Source of the DNA: Cupriavidus necator
GTDB lineage: Bacteria > Pseudomonadota > Gammaproteobacteria > Burkholderiales > Burkholderiaceae
Assembly: GCA_022041995.1 (NCBI GenBank)
Contig: CP074381.1
Span: 1,240,001 to 1,304,000, forward strand
Direction: 5' to 3'
Length of the DNA stretch: 64,000 bases
Below, piece after piece: positions 19,241 to 27,748 of the stretch (within the stretch, counting starts at the first letter, position 1; each line of letters starts with the position of its first letter). The notes under the pieces were generated by a model. That model worked only from the letters and a program-made list of their open reading frames with translations. It searched no databases and was not told where the DNA came from. The position numbers and the translations under genes were made by a program.

Positions 19241-19852
19241 ATGCTGAAGATCGACAAACTCCTGAGCGCCCCGCACGGCATCGCGCCCGTGCTGGTGCGC
19301 CGCGCGCCCAAGCTGGTCTTGCCCTTCGCCGAACGCAGCAAGAGCCGCCTGCGCGCGGTGCTCGACAACGGCGACGAAGCCGCGCTGTTCCTGCCGCGCG
19401 GCACCGTGCTGCGTGGCGGCGACTTGCTGGTGGCCGAAGACGGCAGCTTTGTGGAAGTGCAGGCCGCTACCGAGGCGGTGCTGGAAGTGCGCGCACAAGA
19501 CCCGCATGCGCTGATGCGCGCGGCCTATCACCTCGGCAACCGCCATACGCCCGTGGAGATCGGGCGCGACTACCTGCGGCTGGAATACGACCCGGTGCTG
19601 GCCGACATGCTGCAGCGCCTGGGCGTGCGCGCCGAACCCGCCGAGCTGCCGTTCGAGCCGGAGGCGGGAGCTTATGGCGGCGGGCACAAGCATGGGCACG
19701 ATGCGACGTTCGCGGAGGACTATGCGGCCGCGCAGGCGGTGTTTCAGGAGCATCATGGGCACGGCCACGGGCATTCGCATGGACATGGTCATTCCCATGA
19801 TCACGGTGATCCGCACCATGTCCACGACGAACATTGCGGACACAAGCATTGA
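19241..19852 (+). CDS. ureE: Urease accessory protein UreE, His-rich tail
   Basis: A 203-residue nickel metallochaperone. The N-terminal domain reads [20 protein letters not shown] and [14 protein letters not shown]. The C-terminal domain contains [14 protein letters not shown] with the metal-binding His and [11 protein letters not shown]. From about residue 145 the tail is a His/Gly/Asp run ([37 protein letters not shown]), suited to nickel storage. It delivers Ni(II) to the UreDFG-apourease complex. It starts 29 bp after ureC and is followed 9 bp later by ureF. Confidence 0.95.
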   Translation: MLKIDKLLSAPHGIAPVLVRRAPKLVLPFAERSKSRLRAVLDNGDEAALFLPRGTVLRGGDLLVAEDGSFVEVQAATEAVLEVRAQDPHALMRAAYHLGNRHTPVEIGRDYLRLEYDPVLADMLQRLGVRAEPAELPFEPEAGAYGGGHKHGHDATFAEDYAAAQAVFQEHHGHGHGHSHGHGHSHDHGDPHHVHDEHCGHKH

Positions 19853-19861
19853 TTGCGTGCC

Positions 19862-20554
19862 ATGACCGGCTTGCCCCAACTGATCTCGCTGCTCCATCTG
19901 GCATCACCATCGTTGCCGATCGGCGGCTTCAGCTATTCGCAAGGGCTGGAAGCTGCGATCGATTGCGCCAGCGTGCATGACGCGCCAACCGCCGAGCGCT
20001 GGATCCGCGACAACCTGTTGCATGTACAGGCCCAATGCGAAGCCCCGCTGTGGCTGCTGCTGCATCGCTACTGGCTGGCTGGTGACGCTGCGCAGGTGCG
20101 GGCATGGAACGACTGGTTCCACGCCACGCGCGAGACTTCCGAGTTGCGGCTTGAGACCGAGCAGATGGGCTGGTCACTGTCCAGGCTGATTGCGCAGATG
20201 GAGTGGGGCGCGCCCGTGCTGCGCGACACGCTGGCGGCGCTGTCGCCGGTCTGCCTGCCGACGGCGTTCACTGCGGCATGCGTGGCGCTTCAGGTCGAGG
20301 CGCGCGACGGCCTCGCCGCCTATTGCTTCAACTGGGCCGAGAACCAGGTCGCCGCGGCGATCAAGACGGTGCCGCTGGGCCAGGTGGCGGGGCAGCACAT
20401 GCTGCGGCGCCTGCACGGCGCGGTGCTCGGCACGGTCGAAGAAGCCGCGCGCCGTGCCGAAGCCACGCCGCCGCAACTCTCCACCTTTTCCCCGATGCTG
20501 GGCCTGCTTTGCGCCCGCCACGAAACGCAGTACTCCCGGCTGTTCCGATCCTGA
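19862..20554 (+). CDS. ureF: Urease accessory protein UreF
   Basis: A 230-residue all-helical protein that bridges UreD and the GTPase UreG in the nickel-insertion complex. Diagnostic segments are [21 protein letters not shown] near residue 10-30, [23 protein letters not shown] spacing at about 83-100, and [17 protein letters not shown], the UreG-contact helix, near 170. An alternative TTG at 19853 would add three residues. ATG 19862 is preferred. It ends 14 bp before ureG. Confidence 0.94.
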   Translation: MTGLPQLISLLHLASPSLPIGGFSYSQGLEAAIDCASVHDAPTAERWIRDNLLHVQAQCEAPLWLLLHRYWLAGDAAQVRAWNDWFHATRETSELRLETEQMGWSLSRLIAQMEWGAPVLRDTLAALSPVCLPTAFTAACVALQVEARDGLAAYCFNWAENQVAAAIKTVPLGQVAGQHMLRRLHGAVLGTVEEAARRAEATPPQLSTFSPMLGLLCARHETQYSRLFRS

Positions 20555-20568
20555 ACCCATACCGCACC

Positions 20569-21198
20569 ATGACCCAGGCCCGTACCAAGAAGAACCCTCC
20601 GCTGCGCGTCGGCGTCGGCGGCCCGGTTGGCTCCGGCAAGACCACGCTGCTGGAAATGCTGTGCAAGGCGATGCGCGACCGCTACGACCTGGTTGCCATC
20701 ACCAACGACATCTACACGAAGGAAGACCAGCGCCTCTTGACGATCTCTGGCGCGCTGCCGGCAGAACGCATCATGGGCGTGGAAACGGGCGGCTGTCCGC
20801 ACACCGCGATCCGCGAAGACGCCTCGATCAACCTGGAGGCAGTGGACCGCATGCTGGCGCGCTTCCCGGATGCTGACGTGGTCTTCATCGAATCCGGCGG
20901 CGACAACCTCGCCGCCACCTTCAGCCCAGAACTTTCTGATTTGACGATCTACGTTATCGACGTAGCCGGCGGTGAGAAGATTCCGAGAAAGGGTGGGCCG
21001 GGCATCACCAAGTCCGACTTGCTGGTGATCAACAAGACGGACCTGGCGCCATACGTCGGGGCATCGCTGGAAGTGATGGAGAGCGATGCGCGCAAGATGC
21101 GCGGTGCCCGGCCGTTCGTGATGGGCAGCGTCAAGTCCGGGCAGGGCCTGGACGAGGTGATCCGCTTCATCGAACGGCAGGGCATGCTGGGCGTCTAG
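20569..21198 (+). CDS. ureG: Urease accessory GTPase UreG
   Basis: A 209-residue SIMIBI-class GTPase that drives nickel insertion into urease. The P-loop GPVGSGKT is at residues 18-25, and the following motifs are all present: [12 protein letters not shown], the metal-binding [15 protein letters not shown] (C-P-H), [17 protein letters not shown], and the base-specificity NKTD. ATG 20569 is used over a longer open frame starting at 20203 inside ureF. It is the last gene of the urea cluster. Its final 4 bp overlap the end of the convergent XRE gene, and no intrinsic terminator is visible. Confidence 0.96.
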   Translation: MTQARTKKNPPLRVGVGGPVGSGKTTLLEMLCKAMRDRYDLVAITNDIYTKEDQRLLTISGALPAERIMGVETGGCPHTAIREDASINLEAVDRMLARFPDADVVFIESGGDNLAATFSPELSDLTIYVIDVAGGEKIPRKGGPGITKSDLLVINKTDLAPYVGASLEVMESDARKMRGARPFVMGSVKSGQGLDEVIRFIERQGMLGV

Positions 21199-21635
21199 TC
21201 TTTATTGTCGCCGACAGCATCGGACGCGGCGTTGGTGGCGTGAGCCAGCGACGGGCGGAAGCTGCCCTTGCCCGCCAGCGCCCGTGCCACCGCGGCCACC
21301 AGGTTCAGCTCGGGCTCGGTCAGCTCCGCCATATGGCGCACGGTGGCCTCGATCGCCGCGCGCTGGCGGTTGCCGAAGGGTGCGCGGGATTGTTCCACCT
21401 GCAGCTGGCTGGCGTCATGGCGGCTGAAGTCGAGCATCTCCGGGGTCGGCACGGCGAGGGTTTCGGCCAGCCTGCAGATGTTGGCGAGCGCCAGGTTGCG
21501 CTTGCCGCTTTCGATGCCGCTCAGGTATGAGCGCGACAGTCCGCTTTCAAGCGACAGGGTCTCCTGGGACCAGCCCCGCTGCTTGCGTAGCCAGGCAAGA
21601 TGCAATCCGAATAGTCTGAGATTTCGAGAAGTCAT
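21195..21635 (-). CDS. XRE family transcriptional regulator
   Basis: A 146-residue DNA-binding protein. An HTH_3 domain occupies residues 7-63, with [22 protein letters not shown] as helices 1-3 (SQ..L...SGLS pattern) and [24 protein letters not shown] completing the fold. The remaining half is charged, with no recognised sensor domain. It is convergent with ureG (4-bp overlap) and divergent from a cupin-like gene, 263 bp apart. The palindrome TCAGAgtgaTCTGA just upstream of its start could be an autoregulatory site. I infer it controls the divergent gene or itself; nothing ties it to urease. Confidence 0.85.
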   Translation of the reverse strand: MTSRNLRLFGLHLAWLRKQRGWSQETLSLESGLSRSYLSGIESGKRNLALANICRLAETLAVPTPEMLDFSRHDASQLQVEQSRAPFGNRQRAAIEATVRHMAELTEPELNLVAAVARALAGKGSFRPSLAHATNAASDAVGDNKD

Positions 21636-21650
21636 GGGGTCGTGAAAGGT

Positions 21651-21703
21651 TCAGAGTGATCTGAGGCTAAGGGTTTGACCTTGAGGCCACGACAACTTAT
21701 CCT
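21651..21703 (+). promoter_or_regulatory. Divergent regulatory region: palindrome and sigma-70-like promoter
   Basis: TCAGA-gtga-TCTGA at 21651-21664 is a perfect 5-bp-arm palindrome 16 bp upstream of the XRE start. On the plus strand TTGACC (21675-21680), a 17-bp spacer and TATCCT (21698-21703) make a reasonable sigma-70 promoter for the cupin-like gene, with a start near 21711. The close placement fits XRE control of the divergent pair. Confidence 0.45.
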
Positions 21704-21898
21704 CCTCCTCACTATCGGTGTCCGATCCGCAAATTGAGGGGTGCGCCAGGCAAAATGGCGCGACACGATGGCATCAACCGGACGGCCTGCATGGCCGAGC
21801 CAAACGGGCCACTGCGCAATGCTGCGCGCAACGCTGTCATGCGTGCGCCGCGTGCGCGGACAGCCGCCTTGCGGCCTGTCGCCCTGCAGGGGATTGCC

Positions 21899-22744
21899 AT
21901 GCAGATCTTCACGCTGTTCGAGGCGCGGATGCGCGCCCTCCATGCCGACCGCCACGCGCCGTCGGATTTCATTCCCGGGTTCCAGTCACGCTTGCTTGCC
22001 GCTGCTGCCGGCCTCGGCAGCACCTGTGACTACGTCTTTCTCTGCGCCGGCGAGACCCAGCCTGAATTTGCCGCGGACCGCCATGAATGGTGGGGCTGCC
22101 TGCGCGGGGGCCTGCGGCTGTGGTCGCCCGGGCGCGGCTGCCTGCTGATGGGCGGCGGCGAGCTGTTTGCGCCGGCGCCAGGCGTGCCGATGCAGGTGCA
22201 GGCGATGGTCGACACCATCCTGGTGCGCACCGTGCCGCAAGGGCCGGCCGATGCGTCGCGGCCGGTGGCACTGCCTGCGGGCGGGTGGCACTGCGCGCTG
22301 GGCGGCATTGCCGCGGTCGGGGCCAATGGCGCCGAGGGGGTGGCGGGCATGCACGTATTGCCAGCTGAGGTGGTGCGGGCAGAGGGCCCGCAGCCGGAGC
22401 AGGGGATGCGGCCGGAGTTCATCCAGCTCGACCAGTCGGGCGATGACTGGGCGCAGCGGCTGCAGGCGCGCGGGCTGCGCTGGGCGCTGTGCTACCGCGG
22501 CGCCATCGGCCTGCACTGGCATGGCGCGCTGGTGCGGGCCGGTGGGGACATGGCCTTCCTGCAGCCCGGCACGCTCTACGCGCCGGCCCCGCACGAGTCA
22601 TGCCGGCTCGACGTGCTGTTGCCGGGCACCGGCCTGCTGTGCTGCTTCGGACCGGGCGATGACGCGGACATTGGCGTTGCGGCCCGCGGCGGCCGGCGCG
22701 CCGACGGGTATGCCGTTGCGTGCCACGCGCCGGCGCCGGCCTGA
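21899..22744 (+). CDS. Hypothetical protein with two cupin-like repeats
   Basis: A 281-residue protein that I do not recognise as a named family. ATG 21899 follows AGGGGA at 21888-21893; an earlier in-frame ATG at 21734 would add a disordered Arg-rich stretch. Two segments look duplicated. CLRGGLRLWSPGRGCLLMGG then ELFAPAPGVP (about residues 65-95) resembles CYRGAIGLHWHGALVRAGGD then LYAPAPHESC (about 198-230). The repeated turn, G-rich strands and P-A-P loop suggest a bicupin-like beta fold, possibly a cytoplasmic enzyme or sensor. There is no signal peptide. It is divergent from the XRE regulator, so the two may work together. Confidence 0.6.
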   Translation: MQIFTLFEARMRALHADRHAPSDFIPGFQSRLLAAAAGLGSTCDYVFLCAGETQPEFAADRHEWWGCLRGGLRLWSPGRGCLLMGGGELFAPAPGVPMQVQAMVDTILVRTVPQGPADASRPVALPAGGWHCALGGIAAVGANGAEGVAGMHVLPAEVVRAEGPQPEQGMRPEFIQLDQSGDDWAQRLQARGLRWALCYRGAIGLHWHGALVRAGGDMAFLQPGTLYAPAPHESCRLDVLLPGTGLLCCFGPGDDADIGVAARGGRRADGYAVACHAPAPA

Positions 22745-22794
22745 TGCCCGGCGGGGCAGCCGCGGCCTGGGCCCCGGCTGCTCCAGTCCCATGC

Positions 22795-23487
22795 TCAGTG
22801 CCGCTTGTATTGGGTGGCGCCGAACAGGACCTCGCGTGCCTTGTCGTCCTGCAGCGCCTTGCGCGCGCTGGCCAGCACTTCCACGCCGCGCTTGACCGCG
22901 GGGCGCTCGGCGATCTCGTTGAACCAGCGCTTCAGGTGCGGGTAGTCGTCCAGATCCACGCCCTGGTTCTGCCAGCTGCGCAGCCACGGGAAGGTGGCGA
23001 TGTCGGCGATGGTGTACTGCTCGCCGGCCAGGTAGGCGTGCCTTGACAACTGCGTGTCGATCACGCCGTACAGACGCTTGGCCTCGTTGGTGTAGCGGTT
23101 GACCGCGTACTCGATCTGCTCGGGCGCGTACATGCGGAAGTGGTGCGCCTGGCCCAGCATCGGGCCCACGCCGCCCATCTGGAACATCAGCCACTGCAGC
23201 GCCTCGTACTTGCCGCGTACGTCCTCGGGCAGGAACTTGCCGGTCTTGCCGGCCAGGTAGAGCAGGATGGCGCCCGATTCGAACAGCGAGATCGGCTTGC
23301 CGTCGGGGCCGTCGGGGTCGACGATGGCGGGGATCTTGTTGTTGGGGCTGAGCTTGAGGAAGTCTTCGCCGAACTGGTCGCCGGCGCCGATGTTGATCGG
23401 ATGGACCTTGTACTCCAGGCCGCATTCTTCCAGCATGATGTGGACTTTGTGGCCGTTGGGCGTGGCCCAGGTGTAGACGTCGATCAT
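22795..23487 (-). CDS. Glutathione S-transferase, YfcG/Nu-type
   Basis: A 230-residue GST with thioredoxin fold and helical domain. MIDVYTWATPNGHKVHIMLEE is typical of YfcG-like (Nu-class) disulfide-bond reductases, with the T-P-N in place of a catalytic Ser/Tyr. NNKIPAIVDPDG and LFESGAILLYLA form the glutathione site. QYTIADIATFPWLRSW is the conserved N-capping motif of the C-terminal domain. ATG 23487 is chosen over a much longer open frame starting at 23604, whose extra 39 residues are not family-like. It is convergent with the cupin-like gene across a short hairpin-bearing gap. Confidence 0.9.
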   Translation of the reverse strand: MIDVYTWATPNGHKVHIMLEECGLEYKVHPINIGAGDQFGEDFLKLSPNNKIPAIVDPDGPDGKPISLFESGAILLYLAGKTGKFLPEDVRGKYEALQWLMFQMGGVGPMLGQAHHFRMYAPEQIEYAVNRYTNEAKRLYGVIDTQLSRHAYLAGEQYTIADIATFPWLRSWQNQGVDLDDYPHLKRWFNEIAERPAVKRGVEVLASARKALQDDKAREVLFGATQYKRH

Positions 23488-23573
23488 CGCAAAGGATCTC
23501 CTGGCTGCGATCGTTGGGGATGGCCACATCAACCACTGAGGTGGCGAACCGGGCGATTTAAGCACAGAAGAAA

Positions 23574-23600
23574 AAAACGCGCAGACTGGCTGCGCGTTTT
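23574..23600 (-). terminator. Terminator of the 23.6-24.9 kb acyl-CoA dehydrogenase
   Basis: AAAACGCGCAG (23574-23584) pairs with CTGCGCGTTTT (23590-23600) around ACTGG. On the minus strand the stem is followed by a T-run, because the plus strand has seven As at 23571-23577. It stops the minus-strand acyl-CoA dehydrogenase message before the GST gene. Confidence 0.8.
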
Positions 23601-23643
23601 CCATGCTGCCGGCAGGGCCGAAGCCCGCGGCGCAGCCAGGCGG

Positions 23644-24906
23644 TCAGAACCCGCGTGCCACCGGCATCCTGATGTCGTCCGGGTTCAGGTTCATGTGCTT
23701 GGCCAGTTCCAGCTTGGCAATGGCGTTGCGGTGCACCTCGTCCGGACCGTCGGCCAGGCGCAGCGTGCGCTGGTGTGCCCACCAGTTGGCCAGCGGGAAG
23801 TCGCTGGAGACGCCGGCCGCGCCATGGACCTGGATGGCCCAGTCGATCACCTTCAGCGCCACGTTCGGGGCGATCACCTTGATCATGGCGATCTCGGCCT
23901 TGGCCACCTTGTTGCCCACGGTGTCCATCATGTACGCGGCCTTGAGCGTCAGCAGGCGCGCCATTTCGATCTCGCAGCGGGCTTCGGCGATGCGTTCCTG
24001 CGTCACGCCCTGGCTGGACACCGGCTTGCCGAAGGCCACGCGCGACAGCGCGCGCTTGCATAGCAGCTCCAGCGCGCGCTCGGCCACGCCGATGCTGCGC
24101 ATGCAGTGGTGGATGCGGCCCGGGCCCAGGCGGCCCTGCGCGATCTCGAAGCCGCGGCCTTCGCCCAGCAGGATGTTCGACGCCGGCACGCGCACGTTCT
24201 TCAGCTCGATCTCCATATGGCCGTGCGGCGCGTCGTCGTAGCCGAACACCGGCAGGAAGCGCTTGATGGTGATGCCCGGGGTATCGGCGGGCACCACGAC
24301 CATCGACTGCTGCTCATGGCGGCCGGCGTCGGGGTTGGTCTTGCCCATCACGATGTAGACCTTGCAGCGCGGGTCGCCCGCGCCCGACGACCACCACTTG
24401 GTGCCGTTGATCACGTAGTGGTCACCGTCGCGCTCGATGCTGCATTCGATATTGGTGGCATCAGATGAGGCCACCGCCGGCTCGGTCATCAGGAAGGCCG
24501 AGCGGATCTCGCCGGCCAGCAGCGGCTCGAGCCACTTGTCCTTCAGTTCCTCGGAGGCATAGCGCTCCAGCGTCTCCATGTTGCCGGTGTCGGGGGCCGC
24601 GCAGTTGAAGACCTCGGCCGACCAGGGCACCCGGCCCATGATCTCGCACAGCGTGGCGTATTCCAGATTCGACAGGCCCTGCGGGGCGCGCGGCGAGCGC
24701 GGCAGGAACAGGTTCCACAGGCCGGCCGCGCGTGCCAGCGGCTTCAGTTCCTCGATCACCCTGGTCGGCACCCAGGCGTTGCCGGCGCGGCGGTTGGCGT
24801 CGATCTCTTCGGCGAAACGCTTTTCGTTCGGGTAGATGTGCTGGTCGAAGAAGGCCAGCAGCTTGGCCTGCATTTCCTTGACCTTCGGGCTGTATTCGAA
24901 ATCCAT
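23644..24906 (-). CDS. Acyl-CoA dehydrogenase (ACAD10/11-like)
   Basis: A 420-residue FAD acyl-CoA dehydrogenase that starts [20 protein letters not shown]. Landmarks are [20 protein letters not shown] (FAD loop), [22 protein letters not shown], the helix [21 protein letters not shown], and the C-terminal [22 protein letters not shown] ending with [20 protein letters not shown]. The last motif, with R-L-A-D-G-P-D-E-V, is characteristic of the ACAD10/11 and medium/long-chain branch. It is transcribed divergently from a LysR gene 189 bp away, which probably regulates it. The phosphotransferase at 29.7 kb belongs to the other half of ACAD11-type proteins. Confidence 0.9.
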   Translation of the reverse strand: MDFEYSPKVKEMQAKLLAFFDQHIYPNEKRFAEEIDANRRAGNAWVPTRVIEELKPLARAAGLWNLFLPRSPRAPQGLSNLEYATLCEIMGRVPWSAEVFNCAAPDTGNMETLERYASEELKDKWLEPLLAGEIRSAFLMTEPAVASSDATNIECSIERDGDHYVINGTKWWSSGAGDPRCKVYIVMGKTNPDAGRHEQQSMVVVPADTPGITIKRFLPVFGYDDAPHGHMEIELKNVRVPASNILLGEGRGFEIAQGRLGPGRIHHCMRSIGVAERALELLCKRALSRVAFGKPVSSQGVTQERIAEARCEIEMARLLTLKAAYMMDTVGNKVAKAEIAMIKVIAPNVALKVIDWAIQVHGAAGVSSDFPLANWWAHQRTLRLADGPDEVHRNAIAKLELAKHMNLNPDDIRMPVARGF

Positions 24907-25095
24907 GTGGTCTCCTCGCTACAGAATCAGTGGACGCCGGGGTGGGCGGCGTCGCCTCGTTGGCCTCGGCAGGCCTCGGCATCAATGCGGCATGGGCCGA
25001 TGGAATGCACTCTATCTGAAAGCTGGTAATAACAAAAATGAATTTTCTGGATTTGCCAGTATCAATTCCCTGCATTCCGTGCTAGAATCCCCGGC

Positions 25096-26034
25096 ATGCA
25101 GCTCTCCCGCATCGACCTGAATCTCTTCGTGGTGTTCGACGCCATCTACAGCGAAGGCAGCATCACCGCGGCCGCGCGCCAGCTCAACCTGACGCAGCCC
25201 GCGGTCAGCCATGCGCTGGGCCGGCTGCGCACGCTGTTCGATGACCCGCTGTTCGAGCGGCGCGGGCAGGGCATGGCGCCCACGCCGCTGGCGCGCTCGC
25301 TGGCCGCCGAGGTGCGCAGCGCGCTGCAATCGTTCGCGCGCACGCTGCAGGATACGCCGCACTTCGATCCCACCAATACCGTGCGGCGTTTCACCATTGG
25401 CATGCGCGACGCGCTGGAATCCACGCTGCTGCCGCCGCTGATGGCGCGCGTCACGGCGATGGCGCCGCAGGTGGAGATCGCCGCGATCCGCTTCGACCGC
25501 CGCGAGATGGAGTCCGAGCTGCTGGCCGGCACGCTGGACGCCGCGCTGGACATCCTGCTGCCGGTCTCGCCCGCCATCCACCACGCGCCGTTCATGGCCG
25601 ATCCGATGGTGGTGCTGGCGCGGCGCGACCATCCGCTGATGAAGAAGGAGCTGACGCTCGAACGCTACCTCGCGGCCGAGCATGTGCATGTGTCGTCGCG
25701 CCGCCGCGGCGCCGGGCTGGAAGACCAGGCCCTGCACCGCATGGGCCTGACGCGGCGCGTGCGCCTGCGTTGCCAGCACTACGCGGCCGCGTGCCGCGTG
25801 GTCAGCTGCACCGACCTGCTGGCCACGCTGCCGCTGCGCTATGCGCGCATCGCCAATGAGCCCTATGCCAACCGCGTGCTGTCCCTGCCGTTCAAGGTGC
25901 CGTCGCTGGAACTGCACCTGTACTGGCATGCGGGCGGCGAAAACGACGGTGCCAACCGCTGGCTGCGCGAGCAGCTGATGGCGGTGATGGCCGCGCTCGG
26001 CACCGGCATGGCCGACGTGGCCGCCGCCAGCTAA
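25096..26034 (+). CDS. LysR family transcriptional regulator
   Basis: A 312-residue LTTR. The winged HTH lies at residues 4-63 (LNLFVVFDAIYSEGSITAAARQL then LTQPAVSHALGRLRTLFDDPLFERRG, a textbook LysR sequence). The PBP2 effector domain of the NodD/TdcA-like type follows, with LPLRYARIANEPY near its end. ATG 25096 is close to the HTH, as usual. It is divergent from the acyl-CoA dehydrogenase at 23.6-24.9 kb. The 189-bp gap holds AT-rich DNA (25026-25060) and 8-bp arms GGAATGCA (25003-25010) and TGCATTCC (25071-25078), but no clean T-N11-A operator that I would commit to. Confidence 0.92.
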   Translation: MQLSRIDLNLFVVFDAIYSEGSITAAARQLNLTQPAVSHALGRLRTLFDDPLFERRGQGMAPTPLARSLAAEVRSALQSFARTLQDTPHFDPTNTVRRFTIGMRDALESTLLPPLMARVTAMAPQVEIAAIRFDRREMESELLAGTLDAALDILLPVSPAIHHAPFMADPMVVLARRDHPLMKKELTLERYLAAEHVHVSSRRRGAGLEDQALHRMGLTRRVRLRCQHYAAACRVVSCTDLLATLPLRYARIANEPYANRVLSLPFKVPSLELHLYWHAGGENDGANRWLREQLMAVMAALGTGMADVAAAS

Positions 26035-26325
26035 GTGCCCCCGCGCCCGCATGGCGGGCACCGCAAGCGCCCCGCGGCGCCCCGGTGCGGCGCGCGCGGG
26101 TCACACGTAAGGAATTGTTCATGGGGTAGACCCTGCCGGTCCGCGCCCATACCATCATCCGGTCTTTCTGCCCCCGGCGCGAGCCCGTGTCCACACGGTG
26201 CTGGCGATGGTTGCCGCGCCGGTTGTCCGCGCCTGCGGATCCCCCGGGGCAGGTTCCTTCCTCCGATGACCACACGACGATTCAGAACGATGACCGGGAA
26301 ACGCTTGTTTGCTGATAACCAACCC
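26035..26325. other. Intergenic region with no assigned element
   Basis: The stretch between the LysR gene and the CAP-domain lipoprotein is GC-rich and in frame with the downstream gene from 26035, but the upstream part is Arg/Pro-rich and unlike a protein domain. An in-frame ATG at 26290 could extend the lipoprotein by 12 residues. I see no clear promoter or terminator. Confidence 0.4.
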
Positions 26326-27447
26326 ATGCTGCCGCGACGCACCACGCTCGCCCTGACCGCCCTTTGCGCCGCTGCGGCGCTGGCACTGTCCGCATGTGGT
26401 GGCGGTGGTGGCGATGGCGGCGGCGGTGGTACTTCGTCGGGCGCATCGCAAGCGAACGGGCAGGCCAGCGCGCCGTCGGGCGCGAGCCCCGGCACGACTT
26501 CCACCGCCGGTGCCTGCTATACCGTCAGCGGCACGGCGCCGGCCCCCGCGGCGGGCGGCGGCATCTCGCTGCTGCCGGCGCGCGGCAGTGCGGTCAGCAA
26601 TTACCGCGTGCTGGAAGAGCCGCGCACCGCCGGCCTGTGCTACGCCAACTATCGGCGCGAGCAGGTGGGCCTGCCGCCGCTGGCGGCACGCGATCCGCTC
26701 AATACCGTGGCGCAGAACCACACTGCCTACATGCTGGCCAACGCCACGCTGACGCACGACGAGACCAGCGGCAAGCCGGGCTATACCGGCGCCACGCCCA
26801 ACGAGCGCATCCAGGCCGCCTATCCGACCAATGCCACCGCTGAAGTCGTGGCCGGGGCCAACCGCTGGACCTCGGTTGCCAATGCGCAGCTGTCGATGTC
26901 GCCCAAGGACGCGCTGGTGTCGGACCTGGTCAACGCGCCGTTCCACCGCGCCGCGCTGCTGGGCAGCTACGGCTCGGCCGGCAGCGGCTTTGCCGAGCGC
27001 GTGGGCCCGGACGGCAGCGGCACCTCGGCCAGCTACTACCAGACCATCGACCTGGCGGATGCGTCCAAGGGCGGCAGCGACAACCAGATGGTGGCCTATC
27101 CGTTCAACGGCCAGGCCGATGTGCCGGTGAGCTGGGTCAACTCGGAAAGCCCCAACCCGGCGCCAGGATACGAGGGCAAGACCATGGGTTATCCGGTGTC
27201 GCTGCAGGCCATCAACACGTCACTGCAGTTCGATGCCGACAACTTCGTCATCACGGATGCACAAGGCGGCAACGTCAACTGCATCAAGGTCGACAGCCGT
27301 TCGGCGGGCCTCTCCAGTGCCGCGGGCGGCCTGGCGATCTGCACACCGGTGGCGCAGCTGGCCAGCCAGCAGCGCTATACCGTGCACGTCACCGGCAGGC
27401 TGGGCTCGCAGCCGGTGGACCTGAGCTGGTCGTTCACCACGCGCTGA
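26326..27447 (+). CDS. CAP/SCP-domain lipoprotein
   Basis: A 373-residue exported lipoprotein. The signal MLPRRTTLALTALCAAAALA ends in the lipobox ALSAC (Cys24). A flexible linker rich in Gly, Ser and Ala (residues 25-65) follows. A CAP (cysteine-rich secretory/allergen V5) domain is seen at about 100-235: NYRREQVGLPPLAARDPLN, HTAYMLANATLTHDE, then VNAPFHRAALL. The C-terminal 130 residues (FNGQADVPVSWVNSESPNP, and a Ig-like LQFDADNFVITDA segment) resemble a bacterial SCP-extension domain. ATG 26326 is chosen because it gives a standard n-region. Function is unknown; surface or periplasmic location is likely. Confidence 0.8.
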   Translation: MLPRRTTLALTALCAAAALALSACGGGGGDGGGGGTSSGASQANGQASAPSGASPGTTSTAGACYTVSGTAPAPAAGGGISLLPARGSAVSNYRVLEEPRTAGLCYANYRREQVGLPPLAARDPLNTVAQNHTAYMLANATLTHDETSGKPGYTGATPNERIQAAYPTNATAEVVAGANRWTSVANAQLSMSPKDALVSDLVNAPFHRAALLGSYGSAGSGFAERVGPDGSGTSASYYQTIDLADASKGGSDNQMVAYPFNGQADVPVSWVNSESPNPAPGYEGKTMGYPVSLQAINTSLQFDADNFVITDAQGGNVNCIKVDSRSAGLSSAAGGLAICTPVAQLASQQRYTVHVTGRLGSQPVDLSWSFTTR

Positions 27448-27748
27448 CCTGACCATCCCGCCAGCCCTTGCGCTGGCTGCCATGCACCGGCGCGCTCATT
27501 GCGGCGCGTCCGGCTCCCTCGCACGTCAGCATGCGGTTCTCATCGCCGATCAGCCGATATCCCTTCACGTCGGCGCGATGGCGGCCCGTGTCGAGCTGAT
27601 CTCGATGACGCCTTATCGCCTTCTATCAGGTTGTCGCTGTACGAGTACGCGCCGGCTGGCTGCTGATGTGGAGGGAATTCGACTTTCACGTTTCCTGGAT
27701 GCCCGGATCGCCACTACAATCGGTTGATCCTTCCCCAGGAGATACCGC
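27448..27748 (+). promoter_or_regulatory. Intergenic region carrying the likely promoter of the gamma-glutamyltransferase gene
   Basis: About 300 bp with no gene. GCCAGC-ccttgc-GCTGGC just after the lipoprotein stop forms a short hairpin without a U-run. TTTCCT (27691-27696), an 18-bp spacer and TACAAT (27715-27720) form a weak sigma-70 promoter whose start would lie about 20 bp before the gamma-glutamyltransferase ATG. Confidence 0.35.

Noticed and set aside
22756..22781. GCAGCCG/CGGCTGC hairpin as terminator between the cupin-like gene and GST
   Set aside because: The stem is only 7 bp with a 12-nt loop and no T-run, so I do not call it a terminator.
25003..25078. GGAATGCA/TGCATTCC arms as a LysR operator
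   Set aside because: The arms are 60 bp apart and do not have the T-N11-A geometry.
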